The notes under the pieces were generated by a model. It did not search any database. It saw nothing but the letters and a program-made list of their open reading frames with translations, and had not been told where the DNA came from. Below are positions 26,443-35,017 of a DNA stretch of 64,000 bases, piece after piece. How positions within the stretch are numbered: position 1 is the first letter of the stretch; the number at the start of each line of letters is the position of its first letter. A program made the translations under genes and the position numbers. Source of the stretch: Bradyrhizobium sp. AZCC 1719 (GTDB lineage: Bacteria > Pseudomonadota > Alphaproteobacteria > Rhizobiales > Xanthobacteraceae); contig NZ_JAZHRU010000001.1 in assembly GCF_036924525.1 (NCBI RefSeq), forward strand, positions 7,035,001-7,099,000, in the 5' to 3' direction.

Positions 26443-27009
26443 GTGAAGTTTCACCCTACGCCGCTTCATGGCGCCTATACGATTGAACTCGAAAAGCGCG
26501 GTGACGACCGGGGGTTTTTCGCGCGTTTCTTTTGCCAGAAAGAGTTCGAAGCGGCCGGTGTGCCGATGTCGATCGTCCAGATCAACAACTCCCTCAGTGC
26601 GAAAGCCGGCACCCTGCGCGGGATGCATTATCAACTGGCGCCGGCCGCAGAAATCAAGGTGGTGCGCTGTATCCGCGGCGCTCTCTACGACGCCATCGTC
26701 GATTTGCGGCCGGACTCTCCGACCTTCGGCAAGTGGTTCGGCGTTGAACTCACCGCGGAGAATCGAACGATGATTTTCGTTCCGCAGGGGTTTGCGCACG
26801 GCATCATGACGCTGACGGACGACACGGAAGCGTTCTATCTGGTGAACGCGTTCTACGCTCCCGAGCAGGAGCGCGGCTTGCGCTTCGACGATCCACGATT
26901 TGGGATCGAGTGGCCGCGCCAACCCGTGGAAGTTTCGCCCAAGGACCAGAGCTGGCCGGACTTCGACCCGGTATTCCACGGCATCGAATCCTTGCGAGGT
27001 CTGACGTGA
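26443..27009 (+). CDS. rfbC: dTDP-4-dehydrorhamnose 3,5-epimerase-like (RmlC/RfbC family)
   Basis: A 188-residue cupin-type epimerase acting on a 4-keto-6-deoxy nucleotide sugar. It has FARFFCQKEF, the catalytic His region LRGMHYQLAP (His62), and VRCIRGALYDAIVDLR. The GTG start at 26443 follows AAAGG, and the 20 extra residues of the longer frame do not fit. Its stop overlaps the next start (GTGA). In CDP-sugar clusters this family supplies C-methyl or 3/5-epimerised sugars. Whether it acts on CDP- or dTDP-linked sugar is open because neither rmlA nor rmlB is present. Confidence 0.88.
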   Translation: MKFHPTPLHGAYTIELEKRGDDRGFFARFFCQKEFEAAGVPMSIVQINNSLSAKAGTLRGMHYQLAPAAEIKVVRCIRGALYDAIVDLRPDSPTFGKWFGVELTAENRTMIFVPQGFAHGIMTLTDDTEAFYLVNAFYAPEQERGLRFDDPRFGIEWPRQPVEVSPKDQSWPDFDPVFHGIESLRGLT

Positions 27010-27932
27010 GAATCCTTCTGACCGGAGGCAGCTCGTTTACCGGTCTGTGGTTTGCGCGCAGCCTTGCCGCGAGGGGCCATACCGTCGTTGCGCCCCTCAG
27101 GGGCAGCGACTATTCGGGCCTGCGCGGCAGTCGCGTGGCCGAGCTTCGCCGTGTTGCCGAAGTCGTCGAAGACTGCCCGTTTGGCTCGGATCGCTTCCTC
27201 GATCTCGCAGGCACCGGCTCATGGGATCTGTTGTGCCAGCATGCGGCCCAAACCGGCGACTACCGCAATCCGGACTTCGACGTCATTGGCGCCGTCACCG
27301 ACAATACGAAAAACCTTGGCGCAGTCCTGAGGAAGATGATGGATCGCGGTCCGATCGCGGTCGTACTCACCGGCTCCGTATTCGAACAGGACGAAGGTGC
27401 AGGCGAAGCACCGCTCAGAGCTTTTTCACCCTACGGACTGTCGAAGGGCCTCACCTGGCAATATTATCGCTTCCTGAGCGAGACCCTGCATTTCAAGCTC
27501 GGGAAATTCGTGATCGCGAATCCTTTTGGACCGTTCGAGGAGCCGCGGTTCTGCAGCTATTTGATACGCTCCTGGTTCAAGGGCGAAGTGCCGACAGTAC
27601 GCACACCGCTATACGTGCGGGACAACATTCATGTTGATTTGCTGGCAAAAGCCTACGCGACGTTTGCCGAAAGCGTGCCACAGCATCCGGGCATAGCGAG
27701 GTTCAATCCGGGCTTCTATGTCGAAAGCCAGGGCGCCTTTGCCCAACGCTTCGCCGCTGAAATGTCATCCCGCCTTGGGGTTGCCTGCCCCGTCACGTTA
27801 CTGCAGCAGCAGGAGTTCACCGAACCGATGGTCCGGATCAACACGGATCGGGTTGAAGGCGCGGAATTCGGCTGGAGCGAAGCGGCGGCTTGGGACGCCG
27901 AAGCTGAGTTCTACAGGCAGACCGCAGTTTAG
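27006..27932 (+). CDS. NAD-dependent sugar reductase/epimerase (extended SDR)
   Basis: A 308-residue SDR. It has RILLTGGSSFTGLWFARSLA with the NAD-binding glycine pattern, VVLTGSVFEQDEG with the catalytic Ser, and FSPYGLSKGLTWQYY with YxxxK. It starts with a GTG overlapping the rfbC stop by four bases, so the two are translationally coupled. By order (cytidylyltransferase, SDR, 3,5-epimerase, SDR) it is a candidate for the last, 4-keto-reducing step. Confidence 0.82.
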   Translation: MRILLTGGSSFTGLWFARSLAARGHTVVAPLRGSDYSGLRGSRVAELRRVAEVVEDCPFGSDRFLDLAGTGSWDLLCQHAAQTGDYRNPDFDVIGAVTDNTKNLGAVLRKMMDRGPIAVVLTGSVFEQDEGAGEAPLRAFSPYGLSKGLTWQYYRFLSETLHFKLGKFVIANPFGPFEEPRFCSYLIRSWFKGEVPTVRTPLYVRDNIHVDLLAKAYATFAESVPQHPGIARFNPGFYVESQGAFAQRFAAEMSSRLGVACPVTLLQQQEFTEPMVRINTDRVEGAEFGWSEAAAWDAEAEFYRQTAV

Positions 27933-27981
27933 TTGCCGCGTGGCGCATCCGCCGGATCGAGAGCGTCGCGACCGGTCATGG

Positions 27982-28224
27982 CTACCTGTTCTGGCAGCCT
28001 TGCCGGCACGTTTGGGCCTGGCTGTCACATGCGCTCTGGCAGGGAGCGCCGAGCGTGGTTGGGCATACGCGTTTGCAGGCGTCGTTCTGGCTGGCGCAAT
28101 TGGCTAAGCAGGCGGCGGTGGCGGCATCTGCCAGGCGCAATTTGCCGATCGAGACGTTGTTTTGACCTGCCGAGGCAGTTCCGATCAGCAGCAGGGACAA
28201 TGCAGCACAGAGCGCGAGCTTCAT
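27982..28224 (-). CDS. Small secreted cysteine-rich protein with repeated CxxxC
   Basis: An 80-residue protein with a clear signal peptide (MKLALCAALSLLLIGTASAG) and a mature part with ten cysteines, eight of them in four CxxxC pairs: CLANC, CKRVC, CQSAC and CRQGC. This twin CX3C spacing suggests two helical hairpins held by disulfides, or metal binding. The start at 28224 is chosen for the signal peptide and an upstream GGAGG. Function unknown. Confidence 0.65.
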   Translation of the reverse strand: MKLALCAALSLLLIGTASAGQNNVSIGKLRLADAATAACLANCASQNDACKRVCPTTLGAPCQSACDSQAQTCRQGCQNR

Positions 28225-28267
28225 GGGGACCTCCGATGACAGGGTCTCGCAGCCAGCCAAAAGAGGG

Positions 28268-28645
28268 CTATGCGCGGCGGCGTCGAGGGCTTTCGCCGCC
28301 GGCTTCCGGCTTGCCAATCACGAACTCCTCGATCTTGTGACCGGTCTTCAGAGCGGCCGTGAGCCAGCGAGGCTGCTTGCCGCGCCCCGACCAGGTTTCG
28401 GAGGGCTCCTCGGGATTTCGATATTTTGGGAATACGCGCGGGTACTTGCGGCGCTCACGCGGTGCCCTTTGCGGGTCCGAGGCTTCCGTTTGGCGCATCT
28501 CCTTCTCGCGCCGAAGTTGCGCCAACCGCTTCTCGAGCTCACGCTTTTCCGACGTCAATCGAACGGAGAGCACCTGACTGAGCTCCTCATGGAGCTGCCA
28601 TAACTCGTCTACCGACATTCCATCGAAATTTGGCTTCTTGTTCAT
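28268..28645 (-). CDS. H-NS family nucleoid-associated protein
   Basis: A 125-residue DNA-binding protein of the alpha/beta-proteobacterial H-NS-like family. The N-terminal coiled-coil dimerisation region is SVDELWQLHEELSQVLSVRL. A basic linker leads to the C-terminal DNA-binding motif PSETWSGRGKQPRWL, the hallmark of the family. It probably silences AT-rich or horizontally gained genes; the AT-rich promoters of PEP-CTERM genes in this window would be plausible targets (inference). Start at 28645; an upstream ATG is possible. Confidence 0.88.
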   Translation of the reverse strand: MNKKPNFDGMSVDELWQLHEELSQVLSVRLTSEKRELEKRLAQLRREKEMRQTEASDPQRAPRERRKYPRVFPKYRNPEEPSETWSGRGKQPRWLTAALKTGHKIEEFVIGKPEAGGESPRRRRA

Positions 28646-28928
28646 CCCACCCGCGACCATCACGATTCGTAACAAACTATAAGTCCGGCACCGGCCCTTT
28701 CCAGTAAAATTGTTAATTTGGGGGACAAATCGCCGCAGAATGCGGTTTGCTAAGCATCAAACCGTTCATATGCCCGTCAAATCGTGAGAAGGCCCGGAAT
28801 TTTCCGAGACTCAACTGGCACGGCCCGGGCAGATCTGATGTCACTGAGCCGCCGATGGCGAAGTTCCCGCCACGGCGCTCGCAACCTATGGTTCAGGGCG
28901 CGACGAAAATTCCCTCATTTGATAGCAA

Positions 28929-30392
28929 TCAGTAGGCGTTGCGCTTACGCAATACCTCGAAAAAGGTCTTGATCAATATCTGGATGTCCAGCCACAGGCT
29001 CCAATTGTTGATGTACCAGAGGTCGAGCTTTACGCGTTCGGAAATGTGCTCGATCGTAGGTGTGCCCCCGCGCGCGCCGTTGCATTGCGCCCACCCGGTC
29101 ATGCCGGGCTTGACGTGATGCCTGAACGCATACTCGCTCAACACGGTCTCGAAATAGTTGTCATGGGCCAATGCATGCGGACGCGGACCGATCAGGGACA
29201 TATCTCCCTTAAGGACGTTCAATAGCTGCGGCAATTCGTCGATGCTTGCCGATCGCAACAGCCGGCCGATGGACGTCACCCGGGGATCGTCGCGGGTGGC
29301 CTGCACAACAGCGGGCCCGTTTTCCTGCACCGTCATGGTGCGGAATTTGAACATCATAAATTGCTTGCCATTAAATCCCTTACGGAATTGCCGGAAAATA
29401 ACCGGCCCGGGGCTGTCCAGCTTGATGGCGATGGCCGTGAGCGCCATGATGGGCAGGAAGAACACCAGCGCCAGCGCCGCGATGACAATGTCCATCACGC
29501 GTTTGACGAACCGTTCCGCGGCACTGAGCGGCGCGCGCTGAATCTCGATGGCCAGGACGCGCTGGCGCGCCGATGACGCATAGTTCGTCAACGTTCTAAC
29601 CCGCATATCCGGCAAGAGCCGCACCGCAACCGGAAGCGACTTGATGTGCTCGCGGATGAACTCAAGCCGGCCCGCGTCCTCCCAGGGCATCGCAAGCATG
29701 ACTTCCCGGCAATTGTTGCGCCTGACGAAGTTTGCGGCTGCGTTGATGACGTTGACGTCGGTCGAGTCGCGCTTCGCGAGATCGTGTTCCGAACTGAGCG
29801 TGAAACGGCTGACTTCGGAAGTGCCGAAGAAAACCAGGAGATCTCGCGGCTCCAACGCAGCGATCTCGTGGAAGTCGCCGATCAGCACGATGTCCCGCCG
29901 GCCGATCACGCCGCGCGAAACAGCCGCCGCCAGGGCCAACTTGGTACCCTTCCTGACGGCGAGCAATCCTACTGGCGCGACGAAATAAAACACCACAAAG
30001 GCGCCGCGCGAATAATCGACGCCGACCTTGAGCAGAAAGGCAAAGAACGCGAGCAGCAACCCTGTCGTGAACCAGCAGATCAGTATTTCGCCGATCTCGA
30101 CGCGCGGTTTGGCGCTGTCAGGAAAATCGTAATAGCCGCTGCCGCTCATGCGCAGGATGTGAATGAAGCTCGCCAACAGCCCGACTGCGCAATGCGGGAG
30201 AATGTTCGGTACCGAGTTGCCGACGGTCAACTGATAGCCGATGCCGCCTGCGACGCTGGACAGCAAAATCACGAACGCATCTGCGGTCGACAAGAGATAG
30301 GGGACTGCGTTGCTGGAGAAACGGGCGGGAGGACCGCCAGCGGATTGGTCGAGCTGACCTACCTTGTTGCCGATATCCGCCCCGATCGACAT
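28929..30392 (-). CDS. Undecaprenyl-phosphate sugar phosphotransferase (exopolysaccharide initiating enzyme)
   Basis: A 487-residue polyisoprenyl-phosphate hexose-1-phosphate transferase (WcaJ/EpsB type) that loads the first sugar of a polysaccharide repeat onto the lipid carrier. The N-terminal part has four or five membrane helices, a CoA-binding-like domain lies in the middle, and the catalytic bacterial sugar transferase domain is C-terminal: AAERFVKRVMDIVIAALALV, then DELPQLLNVLKGDMSLIGPR, and KPGMTGWAQCNGARGG. Length fits the family. It stands alone on the minus strand and is divergent from a small membrane gene. Confidence 0.92.
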   Translation of the reverse strand: MSIGADIGNKVGQLDQSAGGPPARFSSNAVPYLLSTADAFVILLSSVAGGIGYQLTVGNSVPNILPHCAVGLLASFIHILRMSGSGYYDFPDSAKPRVEIGEILICWFTTGLLLAFFAFLLKVGVDYSRGAFVVFYFVAPVGLLAVRKGTKLALAAAVSRGVIGRRDIVLIGDFHEIAALEPRDLLVFFGTSEVSRFTLSSEHDLAKRDSTDVNVINAAANFVRRNNCREVMLAMPWEDAGRLEFIREHIKSLPVAVRLLPDMRVRTLTNYASSARQRVLAIEIQRAPLSAAERFVKRVMDIVIAALALVFFLPIMALTAIAIKLDSPGPVIFRQFRKGFNGKQFMMFKFRTMTVQENGPAVVQATRDDPRVTSIGRLLRSASIDELPQLLNVLKGDMSLIGPRPHALAHDNYFETVLSEYAFRHHVKPGMTGWAQCNGARGGTPTIEHISERVKLDLWYINNWSLWLDIQILIKTFFEVLRKRNAY

Positions 30393-30582
30393 GAGAAAAA
30401 TGCCCGCGCAGTATTACTGGTACAACTGTCAGATTGTTGGCCACGAACCATAAATCCGACAGACCTTAAAAGGCCCAAGTAACTCTTCGTTAATATCGGC
30501 GACCATACACTCGGCGGGAGTGCGACGCAATATTTAATCGGTTTGAATCCGCTTTTAACCGCGTTCTGGAACGAGTTAACAT

Positions 30583-30846
30583 ATGCTGCCCATTCTCGCC
30601 TGCGGTGCCGGCATATATGTGGGCCTTCATTTTAATATTCTAGCGCTGCTGCCGCTGTCGGTATTGGGCGCCGGCGCTTACATCGTCTCGGCCTGGGCCA
30701 ACGGCCAGGGTTTGCTGGACGGTTTGGCCGTCGTGGCGCTCCCCCTCATCACCGTTCAGGTCGGGTATTTCCTGGGGTTGACGAGCCGGCCGGCTTATTT
30801 GCAGTTGCGATCCCGGCTCAATATTCGGCACTCAGAGCGGGTATAA
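30583..30846 (+). CDS. Small polytopic membrane protein
   Basis: An 87-residue protein with two to three hydrophobic helices (LACGAGIYVGLHFNILALLP, LSVLGAGAYIVSAWA, LAVVALPLITVQVGYFLG) and a basic C-terminal tail. It is divergently placed to the sugar phosphotransferase gene. I do not recognise a family. A role in exopolysaccharide assembly is suggested only by position. Confidence 0.6.
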   Translation: MLPILACGAGIYVGLHFNILALLPLSVLGAGAYIVSAWANGQGLLDGLAVVALPLITVQVGYFLGLTSRPAYLQLRSRLNIRHSERV

Positions 30847-30897
30847 TCCCGGAGATACCATTTAAACGCGGATTATCCGCGATTTCCGCGGCACAAT

Positions 30898-31245
30898 TTA
30901 CCGCACCTTGTCAGCGAAATACCGGCTGAAGACTTCCTGAACGGCACCCAGACCGCCAAGCTGACGTTCCAGCTCCTGCGTGCGTTTTTCGCCGCTTGCC
31001 ATTTGCTGTTCGTATTCCTTGATCCTGGCGGCGTCCTTGGCGTCCCGCGTCAGATATTCATCGTAATCAGTGCCGGTGGCAAAGGCAGCCTGATCGCGCG
31101 CCGCATCGACGCGCGCGCGTAGCGCGTCCCTCTCCTTCTGGATGGAAGCGAGCGCGGCCTCGATAGCGGCCGAAATTGAGCCGAGCCGTTCGTTGTCGGT
31201 CTGAGCATCGCGCTCGGCGGAACGAACCTTGAAAGCTCGTGCCAT
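30898..31245 (-). CDS. Coiled-coil protein
   Basis: A 115-residue charged, helical protein. Heptad-like stretches AAIEAALASIQKERDALRAR and KEYEQQMASGEKRTQELERQ predict a coiled coil. The start at 31245 has AAGGAG seven bases upstream, which rules out the longer frame. No signal peptide or membrane span. Function unknown. Confidence 0.7.
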   Translation of the reverse strand: MARAFKVRSAERDAQTDNERLGSISAAIEAALASIQKERDALRARVDAARDQAAFATGTDYDEYLTRDAKDAARIKEYEQQMASGEKRTQELERQLGGLGAVQEVFSRYFADKVR

Positions 31246-31490
31246 ATCGAGTCTCCTTGGGCGTACCGGTTTCGCCACGCTGTTCGCCAGACCGGCAGAC
31301 CGCCAGCCCAACGGTGGAAAGGGAGTTTTGTACAGCCTACCGAACCGCTGCCCGATCAACAACGTTGCATTTTTTTGAAAAAACGAAAGGCTGGATTCCT
31401 AAATGATTCGGATTTTGTGGAATAGCAACGACCGCGCAACCGTATAGACTTGCCAAGCATATGCCGAGGTGACGACAGGGCCGAAGCAAG

Positions 31491-31916
31491 ATGAGATTTC
31501 GAGACACCTTGAAATTTGCTCTTGAACTGTTTGTGCCTGAAAAGCTCATGCACCCAGGCGGGAGTTCTGCGTCCGATACGAAGCCCGAAGCTTCGCAGAA
31601 TGCCGCGACGAATCTCGAGGCTGAGGAAGCCGGCCAGCGCGCAAAGGCCCGTCAGATTATCGAGGAGCTGGACCACGGCAAATTTGGCGGCCCCTCCTTT
31701 GGTCCGCAAACGATCGAGCTGATGTCGAAGGCCTTGGAAGGTGCCGAAGCTTCCTTGCCCGAACCGGTATCGGACCAGCAGCTTCGATCACTCGCTGCAA
31801 CGATCTTGAAGGTGGCCGGCGACGGCGAACGCGATCCGATCCGCTTGAAGGCGGCGGCGATGTCCGCCCTGGGGCCGGTCGCTGCCGGCGCGGACGAAAA
31901 GCCGCCATCGACCTGA
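31491..31916 (+). CDS. Hypothetical protein upstream of cyclase-like gene
   Basis: A 141-residue soluble, acidic protein. The N-terminal MRFRDTLKFALELFVPEK is amphipathic. A disordered Ser/Ala/Glu-rich linker (about 22-50) follows, then a helical part (AKARQIIEELDHGKFGGPSF and EPVSDQQLRSLAATILKVAG). No family recognised. The 31-base gap to the cyclase-like gene suggests an operon, so it may be a partner or regulator of that protein. Confidence 0.6.
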   Translation: MRFRDTLKFALELFVPEKLMHPGGSSASDTKPEASQNAATNLEAEEAGQRAKARQIIEELDHGKFGGPSFGPQTIELMSKALEGAEASLPEPVSDQQLRSLAATILKVAGDGERDPIRLKAAAMSALGPVAAGADEKPPST

Positions 31917-31947
31917 CAGCAACGCCGCCGACGCGATCTCGAGGACT

Positions 31948-33072
31948 ATGCCCCTGACCGCGCGGGGTGATTTGCCACTCAAGCGGATGGCGAGCTATAA
32001 GCCGATCGGGCGGCTGGCTGAGCCGTCTCGCCCGCTCAGCCCGGGGACAATCAAAGTGGTTCATCATGAAGCTCCTAAATCGATCCTGGTTCACGTGCTG
32101 TTTGGACTCAGGAAACTTCTAGGCGTTGCAACATTTGCCCTGATCATTGTTCTGCTGGGCCCGAAGCTGTTTGTCCTGTTCGACAATCCAAGAAACGCAA
32201 CGGTTCCGGCGAAGCTGTTCGAGGCGCGCGAATACATTCTCAGTAAATCGGTGCCGGTGCTGCATCGATATGTGCCGACCAACATTGCGGGCAGCGATCG
32301 ATCCGACTGGATCCTGATCGGCCTCGCCATTGCCGTCACTATTTTCTCGGGCGCCCTCGCCCAGCGCTCGCAAGCCGCCCAGAGCCGGCGGCTGTTACGG
32401 AAGTCGGCCCAGGCTTGGCGCCGGAAAGAGGGCGTGAAGCCGGGCTCCAGGCTCGACGCCGAGCTGGAAACAACGCTGCGAATGGCGGAAAGCGGCAAGG
32501 CCGTGAACCGCCAGGAGTTGTTGCGGGTATTTGCCGAGACCAAGAAGAAGCTCGACACGTTCGGCCGCGAAGTCGCCTTCCTTGCCATCGATGTGGTCGG
32601 CTCGGCGGGGATGAAGGCTGGAGAAGATCCCGCTTCGATCCAATATGACTTCGAAGAGTATCGGAAGCTCGTGGAGCGCATCTTTCGCGCCAGGGGCGTG
32701 TTGAAGACGGCATGGACGCCCGACGGCGTGATGGCGTGCTTTGCCCATGTCGAGGACGCCTGCCAATCAGGCAAGGACGTCATCAAGAGCCTCAAGGTGT
32801 TCAACCGCGAGGTGAAACTGTCCAAGGCGGATTTCGCCGTTCGTTGCGGCGTGAACGCGGGCCTGGTTTATTTCGACGACTCGACTCCCCTCGAGACGAT
32901 CTCCGATCGCGTCATCGACGTCGCCGGGCACATGCAGAAGAACGCCGAACCCAACACCGTGCTGGTGGCGCGCAAGATCATCGAGCCGTTGCGTCAGCTC
33001 GAGGAGTTTACCCACACCACGCAAGTCATCGATGGCTACGAAGCCAGCGTGTGGCGATACACCAGCTCATAA
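31948..33072 (+). CDS. Membrane-bound class III nucleotide cyclase-like protein, substituted catalytic site
   Basis: A 374-residue protein with two membrane helices (about 54-75 and 113-130) and a C-terminal class III adenylate/guanylate cyclase homology domain from about 205. Two metal-binding Asp positions are present (FLAIDVVGS and WTPDGVMACF), as is the Lys before the second. The Asn and Arg that stabilise the transition state in active enzymes (V-N-x-A-A-R) align with VIDVAGHMQ, giving Asp and His instead. It may therefore be a weak cyclase, make another nucleotide, or act as a receptor-like pseudocyclase. GAGGA precedes the ATG at 31948. Confidence 0.78.
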   Translation: MPLTARGDLPLKRMASYKPIGRLAEPSRPLSPGTIKVVHHEAPKSILVHVLFGLRKLLGVATFALIIVLLGPKLFVLFDNPRNATVPAKLFEAREYILSKSVPVLHRYVPTNIAGSDRSDWILIGLAIAVTIFSGALAQRSQAAQSRRLLRKSAQAWRRKEGVKPGSRLDAELETTLRMAESGKAVNRQELLRVFAETKKKLDTFGREVAFLAIDVVGSAGMKAGEDPASIQYDFEEYRKLVERIFRARGVLKTAWTPDGVMACFAHVEDACQSGKDVIKSLKVFNREVKLSKADFAVRCGVNAGLVYFDDSTPLETISDRVIDVAGHMQKNAEPNTVLVARKIIEPLRQLEEFTHTTQVIDGYEASVWRYTSS

Positions 33073-33109
33073 GCAAAGGCGTGGCAGGCGGTCCCGCGCA
33101 ACACGCGAA

Positions 33110-33132
33110 AAGGCCGCCTGTAAGGCGGCCTT
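33110..33132. terminator. Bidirectional terminator between convergent genes
   Basis: 10-bp stem AAGGCCGCCT / AGGCGGCCTT with a GTA loop, between the cyclase-like gene (+) and PEP-CTERM gene 4 (-). On the minus strand it is followed by a short T run. Confidence 0.75.
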
Positions 33133-33159
33133 CGCGTTCCAGGTCAATATGCGATGCGA

Positions 33160-33855
33160 TCAGGCAGCCGCGTTGGCGCCGTATCGCCGTCGGTAAGTCA
33201 GGAATCCAACACCGACAAAGCCGAGAATCATCATCGCCCAGGTCGACGGCTCGGGAACGGCCGCGACATGCTCGTTGAAGCCGGTGACGAGGCCGGTGCT
33301 CAGATTGCCACCGGGTCCGTTTGGACCGCTATACTGGCGTGAGCTCGTCACAGTGTTGGTGGTGTCGGAATCGAGGTACAGTGGAGAGTTCGACGAGCTG
33401 AGACCCCAATTCGTTACGATCATGAGCAGATTCTTGCCGCTCGACGGATCGTATTTGAACGCCGTCGATAACAGGAAATCGAGTTCGCCATTGACAACCG
33501 AGGGCGCCAGACCGTCGAACACCAATGTGGCTGAGGCGAAATCCGGAATGTTGTTGGCGATTGCGCCGACCTGCTGAGTCGTCTCAGCCAGATAGATCCG
33601 GAAGCTTCCCGAATTCGGCGTGCCGCCGGGATTGACCTTGTTATAGAAGGTCAGCTCGCTGATCGCGAGCGCCGAACTGAAAGCGCTGTCGTCATAGACC
33701 TGCTGATAGATGTAGCCGGACTGGGCGCTGCCGAACGGCGCCGAATTGGTGTTAAGGGGATTCGGGTTGGCCGTACCCACCACCACGGCTTGCGCCGGCG
33801 TAAATGCCGTGGCGAACAGCAACGCTATCGCTGCTGTCTGAAACGATCGTCTCAC
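33160..33855 (-). CDS. PEPxxWA-CTERM sorting-signal protein 4
   Basis: A 231-residue secreted protein. The GTG start at 33855 is chosen because AGGAGAG lies nine bases upstream and it opens a signal peptide ([20 protein letters not shown], cleavage near AQA-VV). The mature part is a beta-rich domain ([33 protein letters not shown]) found in several PEP-CTERM proteins without known activity. The tail [18 protein letters not shown] and YRRRYG is almost identical to that of proteins 1 and 2. Confidence 0.9.
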   Translation of the reverse strand: MRRSFQTAAIALLFATAFTPAQAVVVGTANPNPLNTNSAPFGSAQSGYIYQQVYDDSAFSSALAISELTFYNKVNPGGTPNSGSFRIYLAETTQQVGAIANNIPDFASATLVFDGLAPSVVNGELDFLLSTAFKYDPSSGKNLLMIVTNWGLSSSNSPLYLDSDTTNTVTSSRQYSGPNGPGGNLSTGLVTGFNEHVAAVPEPSTWAMMILGFVGVGFLTYRRRYGANAAA

Positions 33856-34122
33856 GAAACTCTCCTGTCCATATTGCCGATGACCGATGTTTTGTTTTTC
33901 AATTGGCATCGATGCGACGCGGGTCGCGTCGGTCGGATCATGGGCAGCGACTGCAAAAGTGGGATGACACCTTCATGTCACGCGTTCGCCGGATCAAATC
34001 GCGAGGAGCCGGGATTTTACGGGGTAAGGCCCTAAAATCGCTGATACTTTTCCCCTGGGCATTGACGGCCGCAATATTATATTCTAGCTTTAAACTTTAA
34101 TTGATTAATTCTATTTCCAACG

Positions 34123-34332
34123 GTGGCGGCCGTGGATAAAAAACTTAGTTCCGATTTGCGACGATTGCGTTACGCCCTTGAGGCGGTTTCCGCGGACCTG
34201 GACGCGATTGAGCAGCGGCCGCACCCCTCCCTTCGCTCGGCCGCCGAGAATCTCGAGGGATATCAACGAGACGGCCTTGAGACATTCGTCGATCGTTTTG
34301 CCTTTGCGGTAAAACAGGGCGTCCTGCGGTAA
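34123..34332 (+). CDS. Small helical protein
   Basis: A 69-residue, charged, helical protein (LRRLRYALEAVSADLDAIEQ, then NLEGYQRDGLETFVDRFAFA) with no membrane span. Possible starts are GTG 34123 and GTG 34132. Unknown function; its codon use resembles the neighbouring real genes. Confidence 0.5.
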   Translation: MAAVDKKLSSDLRRLRYALEAVSADLDAIEQRPHPSLRSAAENLEGYQRDGLETFVDRFAFAVKQGVLR

Positions 34333-34516
34333 ATAGCGGCAGCCCGCAAGCGTCGAGTCTTCCACCGGCTATCGCAGCGCCGGTAAAATCACCGATACCA
34401 GGCAAGCCCATTTGTATGGCATAGCACTCGTACGCCATTGCCGGTTTCATCGTTACGTTGTGACCCGACTGATAAGTTTATAATTCAATTCGGGTTGCTG
34501 GGTTGAGATCACATTT

Positions 34517-34708
34517 ATGCCGATCGATATTGCAAAAACCTATCTCGAGGTTCAGCAGCTTCGCAAAGAGGTTCGCAGGGCAGAACTCGACATCATCATT
34601 TCTTTGGGGCGTCCGCCCGACCGCTCTCTTCACAACCGGGGCATGAACGCCGGTGGTTTGCAGACGACCAATTCACAAATGCCTCTTGTAAAGCGAAACC
34701 AGAATTAA
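34517..34708 (+). CDS. Small protein, Tyr-x-Glu-Val/Leu-Arg motif family
   Basis: A 63-residue protein starting MPIDIAKTYLEVQQLRKEVR. The Y-x-E-V-x-x-L-R pattern followed by further charged helix is shared with the small proteins at 5718 and 24160. The second half is polar and probably disordered. Function unknown. Confidence 0.5.
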   Translation: MPIDIAKTYLEVQQLRKEVRRAELDIIISLGRPPDRSLHNRGMNAGGLQTTNSQMPLVKRNQN

Positions 34709-35017
34709 CTAACTGGCCCTGGCGATTGCATGATCCGTAACGGTGCACGCTGCCCCAACCGGATCGCCTTCGCCCCGGTCAAAAAATCTATTCCGGGCGT
34801 CGCTTGATGGTTAAGCGTTATGCTCTCGCAGAAAAAACGTGCGAGCATTTACCATGCATCCAAAGTCTTCTCCGGACTTCTACGGTATTCTCCGAAAATC
34901 CATTTAAATCAATTGTCTGGTTTAGGGCTGCGGGCTAGATTTGCCGGCGATTCCTAATCGTGCCGTCGGGTTTAGTGGTGATGTAACGGCATTTCCGGTT
35001 GTCGTGTCGTGGGGACG
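34709..35017. other. Gene-free stretch before wecB
   Basis: 309 bases with mixed composition, AT-rich in the centre. I see no credible ORF or terminator. It probably holds the promoter of the wecB-glycosyltransferase pair. Confidence 0.4.

Noticed and set aside
30583..30846. Possible exosortase for the PEP-CTERM proteins
   Set aside because: Only 87 residues, with no conserved Cys, Arg or His of the sorting enzymes.
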